This document shows positions 36,502-45,460 of a stretch of 64,000 bases of DNA, piece by piece. Both the position numbers and the translations under genes were made by a program. The stretch's first letter is position 1, and each line of letters starts with the position of its first letter. The notes under the pieces are model-generated. The model was not told the origin of the DNA, did no database searches, and saw nothing but the letters and a program-made list of their open reading frames with translations. The DNA comes from Myxococcus stipitatus (lineage in GTDB: Bacteria; Myxococcota; Myxococcia; Myxococcales; Myxococcaceae): assembly GCF_021412625.1 (NCBI RefSeq), contig NZ_JAKCFI010000001.1:1054001-1118000 (forward strand), in the 5' to 3' direction.

Positions 36502-37311
36502 TCAGGACACGCTGACGCCGAGGCCGCGGTAGTAGCCGTAGAAGGCCGTGTAGGGACCACGGTCGCTCGTCTCGGGGTTCAGGATGCGCTTGCCCGCGTT
36601 GTCGAAGTTGCGGGCAGCGGCGGGCCCCGGCTTGTGGCACCAGGTGCCGTTCGCCGCCAGCCGGTACAGGTGGTAGTCCGTGCCCGGCCACACCACGAGG
36701 CAGACGTTGTAGGCGTCATCGCCCACGTTCGAGCTGCTCCAGCCGTCGCGCGTCACCGCCGCCACGAGGCTCGCGTCATCCAACCCGCGCCACACGGCGC
36801 CCGCCGCGCGGCCCGGCTGCGCGAAGGAGTTGGTGCGCAGGTTGCTGGCGTAGTTGTAGCAGTTGTTGAAAGGACGGTGCGCCGGGTCGTTCCAGAAGCC
36901 GAACTCCGTGTCGCTGGTGCACGCCAGGCCAGCGCCCTCCGCGTGCTTCGCCGTCGCGGCCATCACGTTCTCCGCCACGCCGAACACCTGACCCGGATCC
37001 TTCAGGTCCAGGCGCGCGCTCTCCGCCGTGTGCAGCAGGAAGCGCGAGCTGCCCAGGGACTCGGGCCGGAACTGGCCACCCAGGCGCACCCGCGACGGCA
37101 GCCCCGCGCGCTTCCACACGTCCGCCGCGCCCGTGTCCTGCGCGGTGATGACGAACCCACGGTAGCCCAGGCCTCCCGCCTCGGAGTCCAGCGGCAGCAG
37201 CTGGGACGGGTCCGCCCGCACGCGCTCCGCGAGCTGTTGAGCCTCCTTCGGTGACAGCGTCCAGCGAGGGTTGGGTCGTCCCGAGAAGATATCCAGCTCG
37301 ACAGCCACCAT
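36502..37311 (-). CDS. Unknown protein with NNCYNYA / HKPG motifs
   Basis: 269 aa from the ATG at 37311 (MVAVELDIFSGRPNPRW). The N-terminal 70 residues form one module. The C-terminal half has two strong motifs: FNNCYNYASNLRTNSFAQPG and later DYHLYRLAANGTWCHKPGP with NFDNAGKRI and DRGPYTAFYGYY. The order Cys, His, Asn/Asp resembles papain- or transglutaminase-like active sites. I recall similar motif sets in actinobacterial proteins of unknown function. No signal peptide. It is divergent from the PhyH gene. Confidence 0.6.
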   Translation of the reverse strand: MVAVELDIFSGRPNPRWTLSPKEAQQLAERVRADPSQLLPLDSEAGGLGYRGFVITAQDTGAADVWKRAGLPSRVRLGGQFRPESLGSSRFLLHTAESARLDLKDPGQVFGVAENVMAATAKHAEGAGLACTSDTEFGFWNDPAHRPFNNCYNYASNLRTNSFAQPGRAAGAVWRGLDDASLVAAVTRDGWSSSNVGDDAYNVCLVVWPGTDYHLYRLAANGTWCHKPGPAAARNFDNAGKRILNPETSDRGPYTAFYGYYRGLGVSVS

Positions 37312-37361
37312 GGAGGCACCTCTGTCTTGGGCTCGCACCGCGGCAGGCGCACAAGCGACCG

Positions 37362-37435
37362 TTGGAGAATAACGAGAAAAGCTAGCGGATCCATTTGGAT
37401 GCAGTCAACGGGGTAGGCTTGGATAACGAGATAAG
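37362..37435. repeat. Pair of imperfect direct repeats in a divergent promoter region
   Basis: TTGGAGAATAACGAGAAAAG at 37362-37381 and TTGGATAACGAGATAAG at 37419-37435 differ by a 3-nt gap and one substitution. Between them lies ATCCA-TT-TGGAT, a small palindrome. They sit between the Cys/His protein gene and the dioxygenase gene, where a regulator could bind. The right-hand copy lies about 30 bp before the dioxygenase start. Confidence 0.45.
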
Positions 37436-37465
37436 TCCGTGTCTCGTGACGGGAGGCTCCACGCC

Positions 37466-38299
37466 ATGTTGGAAACGCACGAAGCGCCGCGTGACGGCGC
37501 GCGGCCCGTGACGGACGACGAAGTCCAGCACTTCAGGGCGAACGGTTGGGTCGTCCTGCGCGCGTTCTACGCGCCGTGGGTGGTCGAGGGGCTGCTGGCG
37601 CGGGCGCGCGCGAGGATGGGCGAGGCGCCGCTCACGGTGAGCCGGACGAACCCCGACGAGCGGACGCCGAACGAGTTCAACTGGTACGCGCGCTGGGATG
37701 GTTGCTCCCACACGGACGGGTGGATTCACCAGTTCAGCCATTCCCAGTCACTCGCCCGGGGTGCGGCGAGACTCATGGGGAGCGCCCAGGTGCGCTTCTA
37801 CTTCGACCACGTCTTCGTGAAGCTCCCGGTGGCGAGCGGAGGCGGCAAGACGCCGTGGCACCAGGACCTGCCCCATCACCCGCTGGACCGGCAGGGCGCG
37901 CTGACCATGTGGGCGCCGCTCGTGGACTGCCCTCCGGAGATGGGGACCATGCGGTTCCTGAGCGGGTCGCACCGGGTGGGGCTGTTGGGCCGCTACCTCA
38001 ACCGTCGGGACGGGGTGGCCCTGGTGGACGAACACCCCTGGGTGCTCGACGCCCACGCGTCGTCACCGCCGCTGCACCTGCATCCTGGAGACATCACCGT
38101 GCACGACCTCGCCGTCGTGCACTGTGCCTCCGAGAATGTCTCGGGCGCGCCGCGCTGGGTGTATGCGACGCAGTGGTTGCCGCCCGGGGCGCGTTACACG
38201 GGGGCGCCGAACCACCGCACGGACGGGCACGGCCTCGTGCTCGACGAGCCGCTGGACCATCCCCGCTTCCCCATCATCCCGCTCGGGTCCACCGGGTAG
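37466..38299 (+). CDS. Phytanoyl-CoA dioxygenase (PhyH) family oxygenase
   Basis: 277 aa from the ATG at 37466 behind GGGAGG; an in-frame GTG at 37439 is an alternative. The Fe(II) ligands are visible as WHQDLPHHP (HxD) and the distal His in LAVVHCASENVSG, followed by the 2-oxoglutarate-binding Arg in APRWVYATQW. Members hydroxylate or otherwise oxidise small molecules using 2-oxoglutarate and O2; many act in natural-product tailoring. It opens the block of biosynthetic-looking genes, and its 3' end overlaps by 26 bp the convergent NDK-like gene. Confidence 0.82.
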   Translation: MLETHEAPRDGARPVTDDEVQHFRANGWVVLRAFYAPWVVEGLLARARARMGEAPLTVSRTNPDERTPNEFNWYARWDGCSHTDGWIHQFSHSQSLARGAARLMGSAQVRFYFDHVFVKLPVASGGGKTPWHQDLPHHPLDRQGALTMWAPLVDCPPEMGTMRFLSGSHRVGLLGRYLNRRDGVALVDEHPWVLDAHASSPPLHLHPGDITVHDLAVVHCASENVSGAPRWVYATQWLPPGARYTGAPNHRTDGHGLVLDEPLDHPRFPIIPLGSTG

Positions 38300-39245
38300 G
38301 GTCCACCGCGGGCAGCAGGTCGACCGGGTCCGGCCGCTCGTACCAGAGCACGGTGCTGACGACGGCGATGAAGTCCCAGCGGTCGACTCCGGGAGCGCGC
38401 CTGTCGATCATCGCGCACAGCGCGTCCCAGCCCGTGCGGCGACCCTCCGCGCGCAGCCCCCGGAGCTTCGCCGCGTCGCCCGCGCTGACCGCGGAGACCT
38501 TCTCCAGTCGTTGGAGCGACGCCTCGAAGTCGAGGTCGTGCGCGGGGTAGCGCGTCTCGATACGGTCGATGGCGGCGAGGACGTCCGTGGTCCGGTCCAC
38601 GCCGAGGCTCCGCTCGAGGTCGTGGAGCAGGGCCTGGCGCTCGGGCCGGTCGAGGAGGATGCCCAGCTCCCGGACGATGTCCGCGGGCTCGTCCTGGACG
38701 TGGGTGAAGTTGAGGAACCGGTTGGGCGGGCGCAGCAGGGTGCGCATGTCCCCGGCGGTGCGCTTCTCCGGGACGGAGGAGCCCTTGAGCCGCGCCAGTC
38801 GCACGGAGGCGGGCAGGGTGCCCTGGGGGCGGAGGTCCTGGAGCACGAACAACAGGATGTCGACCTCCGTGTACCACAGCGTGGAGAACGCCAGCCGGTC
38901 GACCGGGTAGACGTGCCAGTCGTAGCGCCAGACCTCTCGCATCGAGTGGCGCGTGAGCTGGAACGGCGCGCACCCGATGGGCTGGAAGCCATGGCGGGTG
39001 ACGAACTCCAGGATGGGCTTCATCCGCCGGCCGACCACGGCGTCGGGCTTCACGTTCATCACCGCGATGGAGCCGAGCAAGGGAACCAGCCTGTCTCCGA
39101 AGTGCTCGGCCAGGTCGGCCCAGCTCTCCCGGAAGTACAGGTCCTTCTCGTAGGCCTCCCGCTTGGCGGGGACGACCGTCAGCCGCTCCCACTGCGCGTC
39201 GGTGGGGAGCACGTCCTCCGGCCGGGGCTCCTGGTTGTCGCTCAT
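38274..39245 (-). CDS. Nucleoside-diphosphate-kinase-like protein, copy 1
   Basis: 323 aa. Residues 60-190 resemble NDK: MNVKPDAVVGRR (Lys66 as the ATP-site lysine), a VDILLFVLQD strand, LARLKGSSVPEKRTAGDMR and then NRFLNFTHVQDEPADIVREL. His182 falls where NDK has its phospho-histidine, although the exact NIIHGSDS motif is changed. Flanking regions of 55 and 130 residues are extra. A homologue is at 55341. It is probably a phosphotransferase acting on another substrate. It is the last gene of the leftward operon 45243-38274, 9 bp after the aminotransferase. Confidence 0.65.
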   Translation of the reverse strand: MSDNQEPRPEDVLPTDAQWERLTVVPAKREAYEKDLYFRESWADLAEHFGDRLVPLLGSIAVMNVKPDAVVGRRMKPILEFVTRHGFQPIGCAPFQLTRHSMREVWRYDWHVYPVDRLAFSTLWYTEVDILLFVLQDLRPQGTLPASVRLARLKGSSVPEKRTAGDMRTLLRPPNRFLNFTHVQDEPADIVRELGILLDRPERQALLHDLERSLGVDRTTDVLAAIDRIETRYPAHDLDFEASLQRLEKVSAVSAGDAAKLRGLRAEGRRTGWDALCAMIDRRAPGVDRWDFIAVVSTVLWYERPDPVDLLPAVDPTRWTRAG

Positions 39246-39254
39246 CGCCGCGCC

Positions 39255-40349
39255 CTACCGCGCATGTCCAGCTCCCATCTTCTGGCGCAGCAGCGCCATG
39301 CGTGCCTGACTCAGTGGAACACTCAAGCGGTACCGGTGGGGCACCGCGTGCGACGTCTCGCCCCAGAAGGGCTGGAGCTTGCCGATGATGCCACGGCGCT
39401 CCAGGTCCTGCCGTGTCCGCGTGTCGCTCCCGTCGCAGAAGACGTACGGAAGGCATTCGCGCGACGACCACCGCGCGCCGAGCCCCGCCTGCTCGAACAG
39501 CGACAGCATCTCCGCCTTCGCGCTGCGGACGCGCTCGCGCAGCGGACCCGTGATGTCGCCCAGCTCGAGGACCGCGCGGGCGAGGCGGAGGGAGAGCGAC
39601 GAGGACTGCAAGGGGGGCGCGATGGCTCGGATGCGTTCGCTGAGCGACCGCGACGCCACGCAGTAGCCCAGGCGCAGGCCTCCCAGCCAGTAGGCCTTGG
39701 AGACGCCGCGCAGCACGGCGAGGTTCTCGAGCTCGGGCACCAGGTGGATGGCGCTGAAGGCGGGGGGGTAGTAGTTCGCGTAGGACTCGTCCACCACGAC
39801 CACGGCCCCATGCCCCGCGACGCCGAGGCTCAGCTCCCGCAGTTGCTCCAGGTCGAGCTCCTCGCCGACCAGCGCCGGGTGGTCCACCAACACCAGGCGG
39901 GCGCCCAGCGCGCGGACGTTGCTGACATGGTCGTCCCCGGGGCGCCCGTCCCGGCGGGACAGACACCGCGCCTCGAGCCTCTCCACCCAGTGCGGGAGGT
40001 CCGGGTACACGTCGCCCACCACGTACGTCGGTCCGCCCCCGGTCAGCTTCGCGAGCGCGTGCAGCAGGCCGTTGACCCCCGCGCCGCAGGTGATGCCCCG
40101 GCCCCAGTCGGCGCGCGCGAAGTAGCCGTCGATGGAGGGGCCGAGGCACGCCTCCCCGTACGGGTCCTGCACGAAGTAGCTGTTCACGAAGCGCGGCTGG
40201 TGCGCTTCGTCCAGCAGCTCGCGGGCGACGACCGCCGCGACATCCACCGCGAGGAACTCACGCTCGTCCAGGGTCCAGGCGAGGTTGAGGACGTCCTCGC
40301 CGTCCTGGAGGGTCTTCAGCTTCGCGTAGGAGGAAATCGCCAGCGCCAT
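39255..40349 (-). CDS. PLP-dependent aminotransferase class I/II, copy 1
   Basis: 364 aa with GAGGAGG six bases upstream. Fold-type I features: ITCGAGVNGLLHAL, the Asp of VVVVDESYANYYPPAFS, and Lys218 in GVSKAYWLGGLRLGY as the Schiff-base lysine. The N-terminus (LNLAWTLDEREFLAVD) is unusual and shared with copy 2 at 47657. It resembles histidinol-phosphate aminotransferase-like enzymes. The substrate is unknown. It lies between a phosphatase-like gene (30 bp) and the NDK-like gene (9 bp), implying a joint pathway. Confidence 0.82.
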   Translation of the reverse strand: MALAISSYAKLKTLQDGEDVLNLAWTLDEREFLAVDVAAVVARELLDEAHQPRFVNSYFVQDPYGEACLGPSIDGYFARADWGRGITCGAGVNGLLHALAKLTGGGPTYVVGDVYPDLPHWVERLEARCLSRRDGRPGDDHVSNVRALGARLVLVDHPALVGEELDLEQLRELSLGVAGHGAVVVVDESYANYYPPAFSAIHLVPELENLAVLRGVSKAYWLGGLRLGYCVASRSLSERIRAIAPPLQSSSLSLRLARAVLELGDITGPLRERVRSAKAEMLSLFEQAGLGARWSSRECLPYVFCDGSDTRTRQDLERRGIIGKLQPFWGETSHAVPHRYRLSVPLSQARMALLRQKMGAGHAR

Positions 40350-40379
40350 CGGACACCCTCCTCGGGGAAAGGGGTGGGC

Positions 40380-41432
40380 TCACTCCAACCAGCGGGCAAA
40401 CGGAACGGCCAGCTCCACCTCCGTGGTGGAGCCGTGCTCGAAGCGGTGACCGGAGAAGGTCAGGAACTCATCTCCCCCGGCGATGAGGACGATCCGGCCC
40501 ACGCGCCCGAGGGCGAGCGAGCCCGGCTCGAAGACGGTGTCCGCCGGGCAGACTCGCACCGAGGCGGGCAGCGCGCGCTCCAGGGCCGACACGAGCCGGT
40601 CCTCCCGCGCCGGCGGGACATGGAACCACCGTGTGCGGCCCGCGCCTCCGAGCACACCGTCGTGTTCGGACTGGAGGTGGTCCAGGTGCCTTTCCAGCTC
40701 CGGAAGATGCCGGGTGGGGGTGAGCCCGTGGTCCGAGTGCGCGAGGACTCGGACTCCGCGCGCGGTGAGCTGGAGCGCGAGGTCGTCGAGGCATTCCAGG
40801 AAGCGGACCAGGGGCTCGTCATAGCCCCAGTGGTGGATGTGCTGGTCCGCGTCGATGAAGCACCACACCAGCCTCGGGCGCTCCGACGGGGTCTCCAGGC
40901 AGCGGGAGAGCGCGTCCAGGACGGACCGGGCCCGCTCCGAGGGCTCCGCGTGCGAGGGCGCGGTGTAGAAGCGATGACCGCGGACCACGTGCGAGCCACG
41001 CAGGAGCACGTCGCGCCAGGTGCAGTCGAATGGCTCCCAGTCGCCCATCACCGCCATGGGGTGGTAGCCCGCCTCCTCCGCGTCGCTGAAGATGTTCCCC
41101 GAGTTCGGGACTCCGAGCGGCCCTCGATGCTGGAACACGTTGAGCGTCGTCCCCTCGGGGCCGAGGAAGACGACGCCGGGGATGCCGTGACGGCCGACGT
41201 CGAGGCCCGTGAGGCTGCTCAGCCACGCGGTGGACGACGTCGTCGGGAACACCGAGCGCATCGCGCAGACGCGCGCGTGCCTCCACGTGGCGAGCGCCAG
41301 GTCGTGCGGGATGCCATCGACCGCCAGGACGACGACATCCGCGTGACGCCCCTCGCGCCGCTCGGCGTCGAGCAGCGCCCGGAGCCGTCCTCGAAACGTG
41401 GTGATGGAGGGCGCGCCCTCAGGAGGCGACAT
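40380..41432 (-). CDS. Alkaline phosphatase superfamily (NPP-like) hydrolase
   Basis: 350 aa from the ATG at 41432; a longer frame begins at 41471. The metal and nucleophile residues of the nucleotide pyrophosphatase/phosphodiesterase branch are all present: VVVLAVDGIPHDL, the Thr nucleophile in FPTTSSTAWLSSLTGLDVG, DADQHIHHWG, AHSDHGL and the late His in FEHGSTTEVELAVPF. There is no signal peptide, so a cytoplasmic phospho- or phosphonate-ester substrate is likely. The start overlaps the FAD gene end by 14 bp. Confidence 0.75.
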   Translation of the reverse strand: MSPPEGAPSITTFRGRLRALLDAERREGRHADVVVLAVDGIPHDLALATWRHARVCAMRSVFPTTSSTAWLSSLTGLDVGRHGIPGVVFLGPEGTTLNVFQHRGPLGVPNSGNIFSDAEEAGYHPMAVMGDWEPFDCTWRDVLLRGSHVVRGHRFYTAPSHAEPSERARSVLDALSRCLETPSERPRLVWCFIDADQHIHHWGYDEPLVRFLECLDDLALQLTARGVRVLAHSDHGLTPTRHLPELERHLDHLQSEHDGVLGGAGRTRWFHVPPAREDRLVSALERALPASVRVCPADTVFEPGSLALGRVGRIVLIAGGDEFLTFSGHRFEHGSTTEVELAVPFARWLE

Positions 41433-43578
41433 GCGCGTCTCGCTCGCCGGGGAGGGATGGACGCGTGACACGCAGCCCCTCGACCAGCTCGTTCGCCCAG
41501 CGCGCGATGGTGTTGAGGATGGAGCTGTTCGACTGGGGGCGCGCGGCGCTGAGCTGGAAGAACGCGACGCCCTCGATGGGGGCTCCGAGGAGGGTGAGCC
41601 GCGCGTCGACCGTGCCGTCCGCGCGCACCGGGTGGAAGGCCGGCGTCACGTCGAGGCCGCCCGGGATGAAGTCCTCCGACGGCGTTTCGCCGGGGTTGCG
41701 CCAGCGGCGCACGAGCCCGCGCCGGAGCAGGTTGGGGTAGAGCGGGCACAGGTCCCGCTCCGCGTCGAAGGGATGGGCCTTGCCCTCCACCAACACGTCG
41801 AAATCGCGCCGCGTGCCCGTGACGGGCCCCCGCACGCGGAAGGAGGGGCGGCCCGGGAGCGGCTCGACGATGGGGCGCGGGCCGATGGAGACATCCACCA
41901 GGCCCGACTCGACGAGCGCCAGCACCTTGGTCATCGCCTCGAGCCCCGCGCCGTTCGACATCCGGATGTAGTAGCGCCAGTAGACGTCGACGAAGCGCCG
42001 ATGGGACGCGGCGGTGAGCCCCCCGAAGTCCACGACCTGGGAGTAGATGGCGCGAAGGTCCCGCCAGACGCCATCACACGCGGCCTTGGTCGGGTTGCGC
42101 AGGTTCCCCTGGGCCGCGGCCAGCTGGTCGCGTCGCATGACGGAGACGAGCCGCTCGCGCCACGTCTCCCCGGGGAGCGTGGCGGGCTCCCCGAGGGGAT
42201 GGAACAGCCCGCGCCAGTCGAAGCGGTGGGCATGGACCTCCGTCGGGTGTCCCCACGGCGAGGCCGGCAGGGGTTCACGCTGCCCATAGAGCGTCTCGTG
42301 GAAGGCCTCACGGAGCCCCAACCCCTCGAAGCGGGGAGAGGCCCAGGTGGCCACCTCGTCGAAGCAGTCCTGGAGCGGAGCCAGCAGGGCGTCGATGCCG
42401 TCGTCTCGCCGCTCGCACCCGGCCCGGAGGAAGTCGCGGTAGCGCGGCTCCACCGCGCGGCGCAGCGCGGGCCCCAGGCGCTCTCCGAAGAGGGTGGTGT
42501 AATAGACGTAGGCCATCTCCAGGACGACGAGCGGGAAGACGTGCAGCTCGAAGTCGAGCTGCCGTACCTCCCCGCCGCCCAGGACGACGGGCTTCCCCAG
42601 GGACTCCCTCAGCGCGTGCACCGCGTCGCTCGTGAGGAAGACGCCCTGGTGCTGCAACGTGCCGTGGCCACGACCCGAGCCGTCCACGGCCTTGGCGTTG
42701 TAGGGACGGCAGGTCGTGAACAGGCCGCTCGGGCTCACGGCGACGATGGCCGCGGGCTCCCGGCCGCTGGGCAGGTACTTCAAGAAGGGCGCCGGTCCGG
42801 AGGCGTTCTCCCGGACGAACGTCCCGCCGCGGCCCTCGGTCAGGTAGAGCAGGACGTCGATGGCGGTCAGCCCCATGCCCAGCACCCCCACGGTGCTGCC
42901 CGGAGGGACGGCGGCCTCCGAGACCTGGGTGTCCAACGGGTAGGCGAAGGGGACGTGCCGCGCCGGCGGCGTCTGGCGCGCGTGGTGCTCCAACACCTCC
43001 TCCAGCGAGCCCTTCGCGGGATGGTTGTTGGAGTGCCCCGTGACGAGCAGGACGTGGGTGGCCTCGAAGGTGCGCCCGCCCGAATGGACCCGGAACGCAC
43101 CGGAGTCCTCGCACGCGATGTCGGTGACCTCGGTCGCGTGCAGCTCCACGTGGACGCCCGGCAGCGCGCGCAGCCAGGCCACGTAGCAGTCGAATCGTTC
43201 CCGCAATGCCTCGCCATGCAGGTAGCGCGGAGGGACCTCGACGGGATGGAGGTGGAAGCGCCGCTCTCCCGTGGCCTGGTACTTCGCCTCGGCCCACTCG
43301 ACGAAGGTCGGCCTCAGCTCGCGCGGCAGCAGCCGTGGCGCGTCCAGGTTGGACTCGTCCGCCGCGAACCCAATCTGGCTCGCCACGCGGTTCATGTAGC
43401 TGGTGGCGACCTGCGCGTCGCTGTGGGTCGCGCCGGCGCCGAAGCGGCCCGTCTTCTCGAAGATGGACAGCGTCAGCCCGGACGACAGCTCCAGGCCAGG
43501 GAGCAGCGCCGCCAGCCGCTCCAGCGCATACGTGCAGAAGGGGCCCCCGCCGACGACCACGACATGCGGGCCGCTCAC
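41419..43578 (-). CDS. Large FAD/NAD(P)-binding oxidoreductase
   Basis: 719 aa from a GTG that overlaps the amidase stop by 4 bp. An N-terminal FAD-type dinucleotide fold (VVVVGGGPFCTYALERLAALL) and a second fold (VGVLGMGLTAIDVLLYLTEG) match the NAD_binding_9 family, which includes N-hydroxylase-like proteins. A further 350 residues at the C-terminus are unrecognised. It could be an amine or N-oxygenating enzyme, though reductase action is equally possible. Fully embedded in the leftward operon. Confidence 0.75.
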   Translation of the reverse strand: MSGPHVVVVGGGPFCTYALERLAALLPGLELSSGLTLSIFEKTGRFGAGATHSDAQVATSYMNRVASQIGFAADESNLDAPRLLPRELRPTFVEWAEAKYQATGERRFHLHPVEVPPRYLHGEALRERFDCYVAWLRALPGVHVELHATEVTDIACEDSGAFRVHSGGRTFEATHVLLVTGHSNNHPAKGSLEEVLEHHARQTPPARHVPFAYPLDTQVSEAAVPPGSTVGVLGMGLTAIDVLLYLTEGRGGTFVRENASGPAPFLKYLPSGREPAAIVAVSPSGLFTTCRPYNAKAVDGSGRGHGTLQHQGVFLTSDAVHALRESLGKPVVLGGGEVRQLDFELHVFPLVVLEMAYVYYTTLFGERLGPALRRAVEPRYRDFLRAGCERRDDGIDALLAPLQDCFDEVATWASPRFEGLGLREAFHETLYGQREPLPASPWGHPTEVHAHRFDWRGLFHPLGEPATLPGETWRERLVSVMRRDQLAAAQGNLRNPTKAACDGVWRDLRAIYSQVVDFGGLTAASHRRFVDVYWRYYIRMSNGAGLEAMTKVLALVESGLVDVSIGPRPIVEPLPGRPSFRVRGPVTGTRRDFDVLVEGKAHPFDAERDLCPLYPNLLRRGLVRRWRNPGETPSEDFIPGGLDVTPAFHPVRADGTVDARLTLLGAPIEGVAFFQLSAARPQSNSSILNTIARWANELVEGLRVTRPSLPGERDAHVAS

Positions 43579-45044
43579 GACGCGCGCCCCACCCGCGCGG
43601 TCGCGGCCTCGCCGGCGTCGTCGAACGCGGGCCGCCGGAGCGTCACGCCCGCCTCGGCCTCGAACGCCGCGCCGACGCGGAAGAGGGTCCGCTCGTCGAA
43701 GGGTCTGCCGACGAGCTGCATGCCCAGGGGCAGTCCGTTCGAGAAGAAGCCCGCGGGGACCACGAGCGCGGGGTTACCGGTGACGTTGAAGGGCACCGTC
43801 TGCACGGCCACCGACAGGGAGGGCGGCGGCCAGTCGTGGGGGAAGCCGTCCAGGCGGGGCGCCGAGGCGAGCGCCGTCGTGGTGAGCAGCGCGTCGTAGC
43901 GCGAGAGCACGTCGCGGTTGAGTTGCACCGTCAGTTCCTGGCGGAGGCGAAAGGCTTGCGTCAGGTCCGCCGCGGTGAGGGCCGCCGCGGGGACGACGCG
44001 CTGGTAGGTGTAGCGGCCGAAGTCGCGGGGCCGCTCCTTCAGGTCCTGCTCGTGGATGGCATAGGCCTCCACGGTCATGATGATGCGACCGCAGGCCTTG
44101 AACAGCTCGAAGTCCGGCAGCACGACCTCCTCGACGATGGCGCCCAGCTTCGCCAGCGTCCCGGCGGAGGCGTCCATCGCCGCGAGGACGTCGGGAGAGA
44201 CTCCGGGGACGTCGCTGAAGAGGCGCCGCGCATAGCCGAGCCGGAGCCCCTGGAGGTCGCGCCCCAGGTCCGCCATGTAGTCGCGGGTCTCCGCCGCGAC
44301 GCTGCTGGGGTCGCGCGCGTCGTGGCCCGCGATGACGCTCAGCGCGAGCGCGGCGTCCTCCACGCTCCACGTCAGCGGGCCGCAGTGGTCCAACGCGAAG
44401 GAGAGCGGGAACACGCCGCGCCGGGAGACGAGCCCATACGTGGGCTTCAGGCCCACGACGCCACAGTGCGAGGCGGGCGAGCGGATGGAGCCTCCCGTGT
44501 CACTGCCGAGCGCCAGGCGCAGGAAGCCCGCCGCCACCGCCGCGCCGCTCCCGGACGACGAGCCTCCCGTGAAATGCGCCGGGTTCCACGGATTGCGCGC
44601 GGGAGGGAAAGGCAGGTCGAACCCCGGGCCCCCCAGCGCGAACTCGTGCGTCGTCAGCTTGCCGAGCAGCACCGCGCCGCCCGCCTTCAGCCGCGCCTCC
44701 ACGTGGCAGTCCTCCGTGGGGGCGTGCTCCAGCCGCAGCCTCGAGTTGCACGTGGTGGGGATGCCCGCCACGTCGAAGATGTCCTTCAGCGCGTACGGAA
44801 TTCCGTGCAAGGGGCCCCGGTCGACACCGGAGCGCAGCTCCTGGTCGGCCCGCGCGGCGTCCTCCAGCGCGCGCTCGGCCGTCACGCGGATGAAGGCCCG
44901 CAGCGCGCCGTCATGCGCTGCGATGCGCGAGAGCGCGTGCTCGGTGAGCGCCCTCGAGGTGAGTTCGCCGGCACGCAGCGCGGCGCCGGCCTCCGCGATG
45001 GAGAGGGTATGCGGGGGCCGCGGGTTCACTGGCTCACCGCTCAC
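43575..45044 (-). CDS. AtzE-like amidase signature hydrolase, copy 1
   Basis: 489 aa. The Ser-cisSer-Lys triad is complete: Lys87 in PYALKDIFD, Ser162 in TGGSSSGSGAAV and the nucleophile Ser186 in GSDTGGSIRSPA, with the normal 24-residue spacing. It belongs to the GatA/AtzE group. The gene overlaps by 11 bp a tiny AtzG-like gene just upstream, as in other AtzG/AtzE pairs, so the two probably form a complex. Predicted to hydrolyse or transfer an amide. Homologue at 53607. Confidence 0.85.
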   Translation of the reverse strand: MSGEPVNPRPPHTLSIAEAGAALRAGELTSRALTEHALSRIAAHDGALRAFIRVTAERALEDAARADQELRSGVDRGPLHGIPYALKDIFDVAGIPTTCNSRLRLEHAPTEDCHVEARLKAGGAVLLGKLTTHEFALGGPGFDLPFPPARNPWNPAHFTGGSSSGSGAAVAAGFLRLALGSDTGGSIRSPASHCGVVGLKPTYGLVSRRGVFPLSFALDHCGPLTWSVEDAALALSVIAGHDARDPSSVAAETRDYMADLGRDLQGLRLGYARRLFSDVPGVSPDVLAAMDASAGTLAKLGAIVEEVVLPDFELFKACGRIIMTVEAYAIHEQDLKERPRDFGRYTYQRVVPAAALTAADLTQAFRLRQELTVQLNRDVLSRYDALLTTTALASAPRLDGFPHDWPPPSLSVAVQTVPFNVTGNPALVVPAGFFSNGLPLGMQLVGRPFDERTLFRVGAAFEAEAGVTLRRPAFDDAGEAATARVGRAS

Positions 45045-45243
45045 GCAACAGGGCCCGCAGGTTGAACACGTTCGAGGGTTCGCTCTCGGCGGCCCGGGGC
45101 TGGCGCAGCAGCGTGGCCATGCGCGTCAGCTCCAGGTACACCGCCAGCGCGCCCGGACGCAGGTCCGCGGGCACGTCATGGCCGCACCTCGCCATCACCG
45201 CGTCGAACTCCTGCTCGTGCGCCTTCCGGGACTCGGTGCCCAC
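45034..45243 (-). CDS. AtzG-like (DUF4089) small amidase partner, copy 1
   Basis: 69 aa from a GTG at 45243, chosen for GGGAGG five bases upstream and for matching the length of copy 2. The pattern DVPADLRPGALAVYLELTRM, then ESEPSNVFNLRALLR follows AtzG/HpxX proteins, which are GatC-like subunits of amidases. The stop overlaps the amidase start by 11 bp. The family call rests on pattern and on context, both of which agree. Confidence 0.68.
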   Translation of the reverse strand: MGTESRKAHEQEFDAVMARCGHDVPADLRPGALAVYLELTRMATLLRQPRAAESEPSNVFNLRALLRER

Positions 45244-45282
45244 CACGGCCTCCCTCGGCGTCGAGGTGACGCCCGACCCCTC

Positions 45283-45311
45283 ATGATAGGGGACGGGATA
45301 AGCCTGATCAA
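45283..45311 (-). promoter_or_regulatory. Candidate promoter of the leftward operon
   Basis: On the minus strand: -35 TTGATC (45306-45311), a 17-bp spacer and -10 TATCAT (45283-45288, five of six consensus bases). Transcription would start near 45276, giving a leader of about 33 nt to the AtzG-like gene. Confidence 0.5.
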
Positions 45312-45376
45312 CGCGATGGACCAGAACAGCACGAGGGCCTTGTGTCATTCACAGACGTCCCACGGGCCGGGTTGCC

Positions 45377-45406
45377 TTGACCCATGCGTCGAGCGACTCG
45401 TATCCT
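45377..45406 (+). promoter_or_regulatory. Candidate promoter of TPR gene copy 1
   Basis: -35 TTGACC (45377-45382), an 18-bp spacer and -10 TATCCT (45401-45406). The start would be near 45413, giving a leader of about 48 nt. Same layout (TTGACC-N18-TATNNT) as the promoter of the small peptide gene at 53510. Confidence 0.48.
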
Positions 45407-45460
45407 GAGTGTTGGCTGTCTTCACTTTCAGGGAATCGCGGGAAAGAGAGGCAGGGGGGC

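Noticed and set aside
38124-41468. A 1114-codon open frame on the plus strand
   Set aside because: Antisense to the NDK-like, aminotransferase and phosphatase-like genes; no family motifs and biased composition.
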